Assembly (NCBI GenBank): GCA_963576735.1
Contig: OY755173.1
Coordinates: forward strand, 9,208,873-9,272,872
Source: Bedellia somnulentella
Lineage: Eukaryota > Arthropoda > Insecta > Lepidoptera > Bedelliidae
Reading direction: 5' to 3'
DNA: 64,000 bases
Part shown: piece by piece, positions 43,561-55,319 of the stretch
Numbering within the stretch: position 1 is the stretch's first letter
Layout: the number at the start of each line of letters is the position of its first letter
Translations under genes and position numbers: made by a program
Notes under the pieces: model-generated
The model's database searches: none
What the model saw: the letters and a program-made list of their open reading frames with translations, nothing else
What the model was told of the DNA's origin: nothing

Positions 43561-45699
43561 AATTAATTTCTAAGCTCTCGAATATACAATAACCGTTCAG
43601 GAATTGCCAATTATGTAAGCGTATTGCTAAATATTTTAAATATGTTATATTAAGATATACAATTTGCCTTTAAAGGTAATATTTAGATGTCAAAAATAGC
43701 CTCAAAAGCGCATATTTGTCCCTAGGTGTCAAAATTTATACGCTTTTAGTAAGCTTAGCTTGAATATTAAAAAAATACCACCGATTTAAAGCAATTCTAA
43801 CGATACAAACGATAATTAAAAGGCCACGCAAAGGATGGTAAGCATTTGTGGTTCAAAAAGCATTTTACAATGATCGAAATATTTATATGAATATACACTT
43901 ATTATATGAATAAGAAATATTGCCAACCATTACGCTTTCGCCAACGTCTTTGTGTAGCTTTTGCTTAAAGTATGTCAAAATTGAACTTTAACTAATTATG
44001 AATTAAGAATATACTAATATAGAATTTATAAAAACAAGAATTGGAAAAACGCAAGCAAATAAATGTTTTATTACTCATACAAAAAACCGTCCGTATTTCA
44101 CCAATTGCCTTAAATTTTCAATAAAAACCAATGACTGAATATGCCTGTATTCATTATAAAAGTTTTATCGCCAGGCTAATTTAAAAAGAAACTAATATAG
44201 TGATGGTAATCTACAGTTATATAATTGGTCTTATATATGTGCTTATATACCTAATATGAATAATGATTATGATGATTATTTAATTATTTTTTTTATCTTA
44301 AGTTTGATGAGAATATTTTATTTTTGTGTATTTATTTGACAGGAAAACTGACGGCTCTTTTAAACCTACAAATAATTTATGCCATGTCTTAATACTTACT
44401 TAACAACCTTTATTTTCGTTCCATAAATATAACATCCTGAGTTACAAAGTTCTCTCCTTTTCGTAAAAATATGTCATTGTAAACAATAGACTTATAACGT
44501 TTGTATTTATCAGCATGAAATGTTTGAATATAAGTTCTCATTTTAAGAAATGTTATCTTTCGTTTTTAAAGTTCTAGTTAAAATCATATTTTTAATTATG
44601 ATGTTACTGTAAGTTAAGTAAGTACATTTTCAATATACTTCTGTCTGATAGTAATAAGTGAAATCAATTCATTCTATTTGCATTTTGACAATACTTATGA
44701 TAATAGCGATAACTGAAGTGGCTTAATTTATATTCTAGAAATATGCTAAATGACGCTCCACCAACTTAAAATGCTTTTAAGTTATTCATTTATTTTATAT
44801 TATAGCCAAAATAAGTTTCTGTAATTCACAACCGTTTTTTCTTCTTGTATCTAAGGCAGTTATTTTATCTAAATAAAATACTTTCTATTTATGTCTCCAG
44901 AATTTTTAACGAATTTTAAGCTGTTTTTAGTCGGTGGCGAGACTGAATTAAACTTGTCACAATAAACTGATGTCCCAATTAGACTTCTGTATGGTGCCTT
45001 TGTTGTGAACATTTATGGCAAAGCCTCTATTGAAATTATTATGATGTTAAATATTTAATTATAAGAAATTTTACGGAATCTTTGTCTCCATTAAATGTTA
45101 ATGGTAATACTTTGTTTTATTTATTAAACCTTTTTGATATATTTTAACTTATTTACCTTACTGCGGATATGGTTAGGCTAGTTCTGCGCTGTTTTCTAGT
45201 GTCAAACATCCTTTTCAGAGAGAAATAGCTCCTCAGTAGTGCCATATGAGGAAAAGCATAATGTGTTCTCAATATATTTCTAAATATATTTTCATGTAGT
45301 CTCCTAAAACCTCTAGTAAGTAGAACATAAAAAAATAAATAAACCCTGTATTAATATTTTCTTAGCTTTTCAAAATCGATACAATGAGGGATTTTCGTAG
45401 TCAAGCTTTTAAAACAAATCAGCTTCCTCAGGGCCCTATAGATAGCGCTATGCAAACTCTTATATGAAACAAACATGTTACATGGTTCTATACTTATGAC
45501 GATTTTATTTCGATACCATTTTGTATGGACTCAGAACACGAGTTAAGAAAGACTAGAAAATAAATTATTTATTCTTCAATGCGTGTCATCTATTCTATCA
45601 TAAGCATTCACCATTTTCTGTTTGTTTGCCTGGCAGCGAAAATCCGTTATTGCCGCATTATGTTTTTCATTGGCAGAAAATCTCTTTTCACTGAGTTAT
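43561..45699. other. AT-rich intergenic DNA downstream of the annexin gene
   Basis: No ORF, RNA gene or recognisable repeat seen. May include distal 3' UTR. Confidence 0.5.
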
Positions 45700-46040
45700 T
45701 TAATGTCAGTTGCAGCTATGGTTATAACAGTCACTGAGACTTAAGGGAAAACTTTACAGAAAATGATCGAGTTCTTAACCGTTGCATTGGCGCGGCGGCC
45801 AGCAACTGGGAGCTCAAAACACCGTATCTGTCGAGCTATGACGTTTTGCCAGCAGCTGGTATCGCGCGCGGAGTGTACCTTTATATTATATATTTTTTAA
45901 TAGTAAAGCAACGTTGACATTAAATCCTGACTCTGTGATAAACAAGGAAACGAATGCATTCGACTCATCAACAATCTTCGCATCGGCGCGATGTCGTGAA
46001 GCCACAGGCACCTAGCCATTTGTGTGGGTTTCCCTTGTCT
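45700..46040. other. Locally GC/CpG-richer segment of unknown role
   Basis: Contains GGCGCGGCGGCC, ATCGCGCGCGGAG and GCATCGGCGCGATGTCG within AT-rich DNA. No ORF or exon supported. Could be a promoter remnant or a repeat end. Confidence 0.25.
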
Positions 46041-46113
46041 TATGTTTGCTACTTTAAATTTGCCTAAACTGTCTGATTAAAATATCAATGTCTTGCAGCC
46101 TTTTAAGGGTTGT

Positions 46114-46649
46114 GTTGCTGAAGGGCAAAATAAGAAATGCTTATTATTTCCTCATGTCTATCCGACGGACAGAGTCCATGTTTCAAATCGAATTATTTCC
46201 GAAGCTTAAATGACCTATAAATTTTATTGTTAATCTCTTATATTATTTTTTTCTTCATACATATATATATGAAGAAAATATAAATATATATATATATATT
46301 TATATGGACATTATATACTTTCATTATTATGTGTACATATACCAGGCCACTCAGAAAGTATTGCGAAAAAAGGTTTTAATGTATGAAACACTGGCCGGTT
46401 GTAATGTATACTAAAAATATGAGTCTTTATAAATAAAAAAAGGTACGTTCCAATTTTAAAATTTCCCTCTTTATTTTTTTCGAGCTATTTTAAATTGTCG
46501 TGTCTTACTGAAAAATGAATCTGAGCCGGGAACATTTTCGAGCTATGATATTTTACGTTGCTGAAGGGCAAAATAAGAAATGCTTATTATTTCCTCATGT
46601 CTATCCGACGGACAGAGTCCATGTTTCAAATCGAATTATTTCCGAAGCT
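46114..46649 (+). repeat. Tandem duplication around the mariner 5' end
   Basis: A 93-bp block (46114-46206) recurs at 46557-46649. The AT-rich flank plus mariner 5' end (46207-46556) recurs at 48330-48656. Order: block, flank, mariner end, block, 1.68-kb unique segment, flank, whole mariner. Confidence 0.8.
46342..46556 (+). mobile_element. Duplicated 5' end of the mariner
   Basis: About 215 bp identical by eye to 48442-48656, including the terminal repeat and the first transposase codons, then abrupt change to unrelated sequence. Confidence 0.85.
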
Positions 46650-46989
46650 GTTGGACTACTATGTTGACTTTTTGTAGTTAGCTGTAAAGTAGAAACCGCT
46701 TTAAGATATAAGGAAACGAAATGAATGGGCTGCTCACCATAGCTAAAAGTTTTTTAAAAACTTTGGATTGACTGTCTAGACAGGTCCCAAAATAGGAAAA
46801 ATTGTGCCCCCTCCCTTCAAACTTTGGAAACAACCTACTTATAGTCACGGCCATAAATCCCAAGAAGATTAAATGATTGATGATTGAACAACATGATTAA
46901 CAAAGTTAACTTTGATACCAAAGGTGGCAGATTTCAGTTCACGTTACATTTTTGTCACTTACTACACTACACAGTACTTAATACTCAAG

Positions 46990-47165
46990 TTTAGTTTTGT
47001 AGGCTAATCACCGTTTTGTATGAATACACTATCATTTGACTATGTACATCTCAGTTATGTGAGTTTCCACAAGAAGTTAAGCACATTGGAGTAGCTCAGG
47101 ATTTGAAGTCACGTCTAGTGTACGAGAAGCGGTCGAGTTCCCACAGAGCTACCAAACCCACCACA
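46990..47165 (-). mobile_element. SINE family B fragment
   Basis: CCGTTTTGTATGAATACACT then tRNA-like CGAGTTCCCACAGAGCTACC; inside the 1.68-kb segment between duplicated mariner parts. Confidence 0.45.
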
Positions 47166-47649
47166 GGCGAGCCGAGTCACACTTAGCCATTTTTTATGTA
47201 TTCTGTCAATGAAATACCTTTCCTATACCAAAAAACCGTAATCTATAAATTTTAAACGGATACCCCGCTTCTATTTGAAATTGTTTTTTGGGCGATATAT
47301 TTTTTACCCCTTTGTACGGAATCTTGCTTACTCTCAGGGTCACAGTGTTTTTTATTTTTTATATTTGGTTGCACTAATGGGCCCACCCAAGCGAGTGTCT
47401 TTAATGCTTTCGTAATACTAAAGCTAACGCTAGAAGAAAGTTAATCAGGTCCCTGGTCACAGGTCATTTCGTAAATTATAAAAGATATTTCCTGTGGGGT
47501 GAGAATAGCCTCAATCTCGACTTTGACGAGAAACCACTCTGCTTCCCGCACATTCATTCCCGTAGGTGCTACTTTCGGCTTACCGCTTTTCAACCGACTC
47601 GACTGCAAAACTAGGAGGAGCTTTTTTAAGTCTGTTATTTAATATATCA

Positions 47650-48076
47650 TCATCATCATCATCAGCCTATAGACGTCCACTGCTGACGTGACGTAGGCCT
47701 CCCCCAATGATCTCTCGGTCTGACAACGACACCGGTCCTGTGCTGCCCTCATCCATCGGCTTCCCGCGACCTTGACCAAGTCGTCGGTCCACCTTGTGGG
47801 AGGCCTACCCACACTGCGTCGTCCGGTACGTGGCCGCCACTCTAGAACCTTCGAGCCCCAACGGCCGCCGGTTCTGCGTGCAATGTGCCCTCCCCATTGC
47901 CATTTCAGTTTTGCAATTCTTCGGACTATGTCAGTGACCCCGGTTCTTCCACGGATCTCCTCGTTGCGGATTCTATCGCGTAGTGAAACTCCTAACAAAG
48001 CCCTCTCCATTGCTCTTTGGGTGACTCGGAGCCTTCTAATGAGGCCTATTGTAAAAGGCCACGTCTCTGTGGTCAT
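47650..48076 (-). pseudogene. RTE-like LINE reverse-transcriptase C-terminal fragment
   Basis: The minus-strand open frame has the tail typical of RTE-class LINE ORFs in arthropods: RRLRVTQRAMERALLGVSL, RIAKLKWQWGGHIARR, RWGSKVLEWRPRTGRRSVG and PPTRWTDDL. 5'-truncated, lacks the RT palm. The plus-strand frames here are shadows. Confidence 0.8.
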
Positions 48077-48441
48077 GACTGGCTGATTTATGAACCCAAA
48101 CAGGGCGACAACTATTATATAACTATATTATATAGTTTTTTACTTAGGGCAGCTAGGAGTTTCAATGAAATAGTAAAGGAAAATGATTTGTCAATCGATT
48201 TTTTAATATAAGCTCTTCAATTTGAAAAAAAAACATAGATAATTATTATTTTCAATGTAGTTAGTATCTGATAACATTATATATATATTATACATAAGCA
48301 TATATTTCAAATATATAAGAAATATTATTTAAATTACCTATAAATTTTATTGTTAATCTCTTATATTATTTTTTTCTTCATACATATATATATATATATT
48401 TATATGGACATTATATACTTTCATTATTATGTGTACATATA

Positions 48442-49715
48442 CCAGGCCACTCAGAAAGTATTGCGAAAAAAGGTTTTAATGTATGAAACACTGGCCGGTT
48501 GTAATGTATACTAAAAATATGAGTCTTTATAAATAAAAAAAGGTACGTTCCAATTTTAAAATTTCCCTCTTTATTTTTTTCGAGCTATTTTAAATTGTCG
48601 TGTCTTACTGAAAAATGAATCTGAGCCGGGAACATTTTCGAGCTATGATATTTTACGATTTAAAATGTCGCTCAAAACCAGACGAATCATACGATAGACT
48701 TCAAATGGCGTTTATGGATGAAGGGCCTTCCAAGGCAACCGTGTATCGTTGGTATAACGGGATGAAGAAAGAAGTGGTCGCCCTCTAACGGCTGTTACGG
48801 ATGAAAACGTGGTGGAAGTGAAAAATTAAATTCATGACAATAGGCGAATAACGTATCTAGAGATTCAACACATTATGCAGATTGAATCGGGAAGCGTTCA
48901 TGAGATTTTACACCAACATCTTCACGTGAGGAGGATAGTTTCACGCTGGGTGCCACACAACCTCACCGAGGTACAGAAACAGGCCCGGGTGGAATGGTGT
49001 CGTAATTTGATGAATTGAATAAATTTGATGCTGGCTCGTCTCGGCGTGTTTACGACATCGTTACAGGTGATGAGTCCTGGATTTATAAATACGATCCAGA
49101 AACGAAGCGCCAGTCGGCGGTTTGGGTATTTCAAAACGAAGCGACCCCTACCAAAGTGAAGAGATCTAGAAGCGGTGGGAAGATTTTGATCGCAAGTTTT
49201 TTCAATATGACTGGCTATTTGGTGTCAATTCCTTTACAAGATCAAAGAAGTATTAACGCAGACTGGTATACTACTAAATGCTTGCCAGTAGTTTTCTCAG
49301 TTGTGAGCAACAATCGACCAAACACAGGGCTCCGCGGGCTACTGCTTCACCACGACAACGCGCCCGCTCACACCGCGCTCAAAACGACGGACTTCCTGAA
49401 CAGCACGCCGGTCAAACTTTTGGGTCACCCTCCTTACAGCCCTGACCTGGCACCGTGTGACTTCTTTTTATTCCCTAAAATAAAAAATCAACTCAAAGGG
49501 ATACAATTTTCATCACCGGAAGATGCGCTGTCAGCGTTTCAGCGGGCTGTAAATGAGGTGTCTGCGGCGGACTGGAAAAAGTGTTTCGAAAACTGGTTAA
49601 GACGTATGAAACTTTGTATAGATGCTGGTGGAGAGTACTTTGAAAAGATTTAATAAAAACATTTTTACCCATAGATTTTTTTTTTATTTTCGCAAAATTT
49701 TCTGAGTGTCCCACG
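48442..49715 (+). mobile_element. Mariner transposon (decayed)
   Basis: 1274 bp between TA dinucleotides (48440-48441 and 49716-49717). Imperfect inverted termini share CACTCAGAAA...TTGCGAAAA. Size and DD34D transposase identify mariner. Confidence 0.9.
48615..49653 (+). pseudogene. Mariner transposase pseudogene, DD34D
   Basis: Cut-and-paste transposase of the Tc1/mariner superfamily. The N-terminal helix-turn-helix part starts at ATG 48615 (MNLSREHFRAMIFYDL, ...TVYRWYN). A frameshift near 48770, an in-frame TAA near 48827 and a frameshift near 49012 break it. The intact C-terminal frame (49015-49653) has the catalytic Asp in TGDESW, the second in HHDNAPAH and the third in LAPCDFFLF, exactly 34 residues after the second. 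The element is inactive but its catalytic half is well preserved. Confidence 0.9.
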
Positions 49716-50251
49716 TATCTATCTACATTTATTTAAGTATATAAACATTAGTTTAACTCTACAAACAAAAAAGGTTTATTAGTAAATTGGTGAAAACTAA
49801 AGGCTTCGAAATGTATACATTTTATTAAATATTATTATTTTTTGTAAAAGCTGTTGTTTTCCATAAATGAATAAATAAATAAACATGGTATCGCGGCAGA
49901 TATTTTTTTTGGCAGCTTTTTAAGGTATAAAAAAATCTGAAAATCATATGATTTAGATGTCAAAATTACTGTGCCAGATTGATTGTTAGTGAATTATTGT
50001 GATCCCTGTAGACTAGTTCATGATATGTATCGTGTTCATTCCTTTATAAAATCTTTTAAGTACACTTTGTAGGGCTTTTAGTTTTTAAACGTCGTAAATA
50101 TTTGAAAAAACTAAACAGCATAAAATATAAAAATAAGTTAATGGCCGCAAAAAAACTATAAACTTTTTAAAGTTTGTTTGAATGGGTGTCAGACAAATAT
50201 TAACAACTTTTACCGAAGTTCAACCAACGCCTACAGTTTTTATTGCTTAAA

Positions 50252-51199
50252 CTAGTGGATCGTCCCAGCTTCGCACGGAAAGCGTTGTTTTTTTTAATAT
50301 CTGAGGTTTCTTTCTTCAGTCACTGCTCAAGCATTGTGAAAGTCAGCGCAATGTTTTCAATTTATTAAATTTATAGCACTCCCTAAACAGTGTAGTTTGG
50401 TGATTTTAAATGCGCTTTTATGAACGGTTCAGTATTTCCGTTTAATAGCAATTTTTTAAATAAAACGCTATGAAGTATTTATAACAATCTAAACAATAAA
50501 TCATTACGTGATTTAGGATGCAACTACTCGCGCCATCTAGTATGTTATATGTAAATTAGTAAAGATTTGGTTTTGATCACGGGCGCGATGGCTTATTTTA
50601 TGTATAATTTCGGTGTTTGTCTACCGATTTCTATGATTCTTTTTTTATTGAATAGGTAATAATGTTACCTTTTTTAAATTTGGGATGAATGAGACGTTTA
50701 CAAACGTAAGAGTAAACAAATATAATCAGAATGATCCGAACTGCTAAGCTATCAGGAATTACACGTGTTATTGTGAGTCAACAGTAAAAGATAGACATAA
50801 ACTGCTGAGGATTTTTTTTAGATAATTTTATGAAGAATATTTCCGTCACACATGATTTCTATGTAAGTTTAACCATTGGGGCTGCACTCGCGACGGAAGC
50901 TTAAAAAATGGAGTAACTTCTCCCGTTTTCCCAAAATTCCCCTTTACTACTCTGCTGAAAAGTATACAAAAACCTGCGCAGGTGTATGAAGAATAATTGT
51001 ACCAAGTTTCGTTAAAATCCGTCGAGTAGTTTTTGTTTCCATAAGGAACATACAAACCGACAGACAGACAGACAGACAAAAATTTTACTGATTGCATTTT
51101 TGGCATCAGTATCGATCCCTAATCACCACCTGATGGTTATTTTGAAAATATATTTCATGTACAGAATTGACCTCTCTACAGATTTATTATAAGTATAGA
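50252..51199 (-). mobile_element. Helitron-like non-autonomous element, copy 2
   Basis: Same family in reverse orientation, with CTAG end at 50252-50255 and TC start at 51199-51198, flanked by T and A on the element strand. The (GACA)n run is short. Confidence 0.7.
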
Positions 51200-52192
51200 T
51201 TACTTAAATATAGTCATTCTTAATTCCGTTAAATATTTTCAAAGATATTTTGGCTACCACCAAATGTAAATTACGATTTTTCAGTAAATATTAAATAGAT
51301 CTCATTTTTTTATCCTCCCGAAACTTACCTTCGACCAACCTGAATCCAACTAAATCGATGTATATCTATACCCTGTACAATGTAATGATATGTGTAAAAT
51401 CTTGCCGTGTTATTGTTGGGTTAAAATGGCATTAACTCATTTATTTCCATTTGAATTGAAAGAAAAGGATAAGGGTCGTACTCGTACCTTTGACATTAGC
51501 TTTTTGAGTGTCTGTTGAAATATCGGTTTACAACTATTGAAGACATATTTTTTTTATAAAATATATTTTACCATTCTACGGAAAAGAATCCTGAGTTGTG
51601 GTGGATTCCAAAGCTTTAAGTGGCACTATTTTGGGAAAATACATACAAATACTCACATCCATTAATCCCCAGAAGGGGCGGCCAGAGCTTCAGAATTACA
51701 AGTTCCTCGCAACCACTTCGGGAATTCGATTAATGAAAAGATAGTAAAATAAAGGTTCATGCCTAGTAAATTAACAAATGATTTGTTACCAACTATTAAT
51801 TTCGCTTCACAAGGTTTCATCAAGAGAGCTCTATAAAAACATAACAAAATCGCAGAGCATAAATAACTGAAGACAAGACACATTGCTCAACCGGCAATTA
51901 TTAAGAGAAGGGACGTGAAATAGGAAACCGCTGGTGCGCCGCAACATTAACCATTCTAGTTCACACTGTGACTCACATTTGCGAATAAAACAATAAACAT
52001 TTACTCGATAGCGTTTACCTGAATTTTTTGTTAATTAAATTGTAGTTTGTTGTCCATATTCACATTTCAAAATCGATTATTTTCTTTGTAAGAGACAGTA
52101 AAGCTGATAAGAGTTTAGTTTTAATGGCAACGGCATCGCAATAATATGTTATTATGTTCTTATTTTAATAATATCGACTTGTTGCAGTTAAA

Positions 52193-52500
52193 TTGATTGT
52201 ATTATTAAATAAATGTGATATTGCAAGAAAGATAGAAAAAGGAATGTTGAGATGGTTAGGGCACATAGAGAGGATGGATGATAGAAAATCGGTAAAAGGG
52301 ATCTATAGAGCTAGACAAATTGAGAGTGCGCTCAAAAAGGCTGGCGTCCGAAGTATGAAGAATAAAAGAGCATGTATGAAAAGATTGATGGATGTTAACG
52401 AAGCTAGAGAGGTTTGTCAGGATCGTACGAAGTGGCGATCAATAGTCTCTGCCTACCCCAATGGGAACTAATGGCGTGAGTATATGTATGTATGTATGTA
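52193..52500 (+). pseudogene. LINE ORF C-terminal tail with (TATG)n end
   Basis: Open frame [40 protein letters not shown] and [18 protein letters not shown], the C-terminus of an endonuclease/RT LINE, stop at 52469-52471, then GGCGTGAGTATATG and a (TATG)n tail. Best preserved of the copies in this window; 5'-truncated. Confidence 0.75.
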
Positions 52501-52774
52501 TTATTAAATAAAATAATTTCTTTCGATTAGCATGCAGAGACAGAGACACATCTTGGGTTGCTGATTTGTCTCAAGCTGACTTTCACAGCTTCAACTAACG
52601 TTTAAAGTTATTTTTAAAGCGTTAGAGTTACTGATTTATATAACAATACAAGTGGTTTATTCATCTGATGGACAAGATTTCTCTAATAACTCAACAGGCT
52701 CCAAAATTACAATCGTGATAAGGTAGTTCTTTTCGTGAGGAAAACCATATACCTGCTATAAACTAAGTCGTGTT

Positions 52775-53755
52775 TAGGGATTGCAATCCGGTCCGGCGGA
52801 TCCGGCGTGTTTTTAGACCTACCGGATCCGGTGGGTCGGCGCCGGATCCGGTGGCGGATCCGGTAAAGCAAAAAATATGTACGCGAAAAACTGTACGTAT
52901 GCAACGGAGAGCGCGCGCGCGACGGCGCGGCGCGACGTTGCCAGATCGCGAAACGTGCCGCGGTACTGCCGCTGCCGCCGACACCGCTTCTAAAGAGCTT
53001 ATATCATAACACTTTGTCGTTGCTGAATTCAGACGTCCTTCGAAATTACTGCCGCAGACGCTTTTTATTCCACTACACAAATTTCAGTTTAAACGTTATT
53101 GTACTAGTCTAAATTCAGATTCTGTGGCCTTCAGACGTCTTCATTCAGACAAAATGGAATAAGCTCTTTACTGCTGACACTGTTCTTAAATTTGTTATAG
53201 ATAAGTTGGGTCAACACGATACTGTTTTAAGTAACGATCTATCTGACGCACTACGAGTTAAAATACAAGAACGGCGCACAATAGTGACTGGCATATTAAC
53301 TTACTTACATAATCCAAAAAAATATGAGGAATATTTGAGGCAAGCTGACGATACATTTTTTATGCCTAAAAAAATATGCGATTTTAAAAGTACTGATTTA
53401 AAAGACTGTTTTGTTAACTTAAGTCTGTGTAGATTATTAAAAAGAGTTTAATAGTATTATTATTTAAGTACTTAGTACTTACAGCAATAAGTGAGAGTCA
53501 GACTGATTACTTATACAGTACAAATAGTACCAAAAATTACATTACCAAAAAATATAATTTAAAGTGAAATAAATAAATATGATTTTACTTTCCATAAATA
53601 CGTATTTTATTTTTCTTTATATGTATTATTATCAAAACTAAAAATCACTAATACTAGGCCCTAAGTAACTTTAAAATCCGGCCGGATCCGGCCGGATTGG
53701 AGCCAATACGGTGAAATCCGGCCGGATTGAAAATGATACCGGATTGCAATCCCTA
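52775..53755. mobile_element. hAT element with perfect termini
   Basis: 981 bp with perfect 17-bp inverted repeats TAGGGATTGCAATCCGG and 8-bp duplication GTCGTGTT (52767-52774, 53756-53763). Subterminal CCGGATCCGG and CCGGCCGGAT motifs. The left third is strongly CpG-rich, unlike the surroundings. Confidence 0.9.
53146..53451 (+). pseudogene. Internal ORF of the hAT, possible transposase remnant
   Basis: Open frame of about 100 codons (DKLGQHDTVLSNDL, RRTIVTGILTYLHNPKKYEE, CRLLKRV-stop). It lies wholly inside the hAT. Somewhat like the middle of BED-type hAT transposases, but with no BED finger and no hATC motif, so the assignment rests on location. Confidence 0.4.
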
Positions 53756-53824
53756 GTCGTGTTGCTAATTCATACAAAGTTGTAATGAATTTGCCTCATA
53801 TTATATAATACTATTTTCAGATAA

Positions 53825-54000
53825 TATAGAATAGAATAGAATAACTCTTTATTGTACATCAAACACAAATTTACAAAAGAAATTATGATACAGTTTACAG
53901 TGGGGTACAATCGGCGGTCTTATCGCTAAAAGCGATCTCTTCCAGACAACCTTTGGAAGGTGAGATCGGTAAACTAGTTATCTGGGTAGATGCACAAAAC
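53825..54000 (-). mobile_element. Same 3'-end family, reverse copy
   Basis: (TAGAA)n, CTCTTTATTGTACATC to CAGACAACCTTTGGAAGG. Sits just right of the hAT element. Confidence 0.6.
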
Positions 54001-54509
54001 AAGCTTACTTTAAAACTAACTTATTTAATTGAAATAATAAATAATAACATAAATATTAAATACACAAAATAATATACATATGAACACACATACATACATA
54101 ACTACATACTTTTATTTATACAAGTAATACAAATACCTAAATAAAATACACAAATGCGTTTTAGAAATATAATTAATACATATAATTTAAAAAGCAACAG
54201 TATTACAGCGCTTCAGTGAGATAGTGTTGTGATAATATGTGGGTACTTAATATATGTCAATTGATCTCAGAAGTATTAGAGCTTCTGTTACTCCTTAGCG
54301 AGTGTATGGTAAAATGACGTGCCCAGGAACATATCTCAATTGCAAAAATTCAATAATCATTGCAATCTTTGTAAAAAAAAACTTTATACCTAATAATAAT
54401 TTTTACATAGATACATATGCGTTCAGTATAAATCATTCCACATGTTGTTACATACCTTTGTAGAATTCCAATTAATATGTTTTTTTTTTATAATTAATCT
54501 TAGTAGTAG

Positions 54510-54712
54510 AGTAGGCAGAGCTCTAGAATCGAAATTCCTCAGCCATTTTTTGAAAAAGAAAACAAAATAAAATTTGTTGGTGATGGGTCTCCCACCGCAT
54601 CGCCCAAAAAAACACTTTTAGAAAACCCCAAAAACCGGCGTAGTCGCCTCTTACGACCACCTATAGGCACTAATATGGTCGTGTTATTCTAAGTAGTGCT
54701 ATACACAGGTAT
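54510..54712 (-). repeat. Family A copy
   Basis: GGTGATGGGTCTCCCACCGC and CGCCTCTTACGACCACC; diverged. Confidence 0.5.
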
Positions 54713-54727
54713 ATATGCATTTTACAT

Positions 54728-55008
54728 ACATACATACATATACTCACGCCATTAGTTCCCATTGGGGTAGGCAGAGACTATTGATCGCCACTTCGTACGA
54801 TCCTGACGAACCTCTCTAGCTTCGTTTACATCCATCAATCTTTTCATACATGCTCTTTTATTCTTCATACTTCGGTTGCCAGCCTTTTTGAGCACACTCT
54901 CCATTTGGTCCAAGTGTGTTTTCCGTGGTCGTCCTCTACTAACACACTAGCTCTATCACACTAGATCCCTTTTACCAATTTTCTATCATCCATCCTCTAC
55001 TTACTTAC
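54728..55008 (-). mobile_element. LINE 3' tail, reverse copy
   Basis: Reverse complement of the same tail family, (CATA)n on the left, TCCCATTGGGGTAGGCAGAG and RACMKRLMD-like coding. Confidence 0.65.
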
Positions 55009-55012
55009 TTAT

Positions 55013-55211
55013 ATACATACATACATACATATACTCACGGCTATAAATCCCTAGAAGGGGTAGCCAGAGCTAAGGAATCATAAATTCCTCAGCCACTTTT
55101 GGAAGTTGAGTGGGGAAAAGACGTTAAAAATAAAGGTTTTTGGTGATGGGTCTCCAACCGCATCGCCCAAAAATCCAATAAAAAGCCCCAATACCCTTAG
55201 TCGCCTCTTAC
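55013..55211 (-). repeat. Family A copy, truncated
   Basis: (CATA)n, CTCACGGCTATAAATCCC to TAGTCGCCTCTTAC, where it stops. Confidence 0.65.
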
Positions 55212-55319
55212 TTATATGCATTTTATTTATCAAATTAATTAAGCAAGGATTTAAGACTACACCAGAGTATCCTGGTGTAAAATCTGATAATGTTCAACGG
55301 CTCGAAATTAAACATTAAT

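Noticed and set aside
47772..48086. 104-aa plus-strand ORF
   Set aside because: Antisense of the LINE reverse-transcriptase tail on the minus strand.
52763..53080. 105-aa arginine-rich minus-strand ORF
   Set aside because: CpG-rich subterminal repeat of the hAT; no conserved domain and both strands are open by composition.
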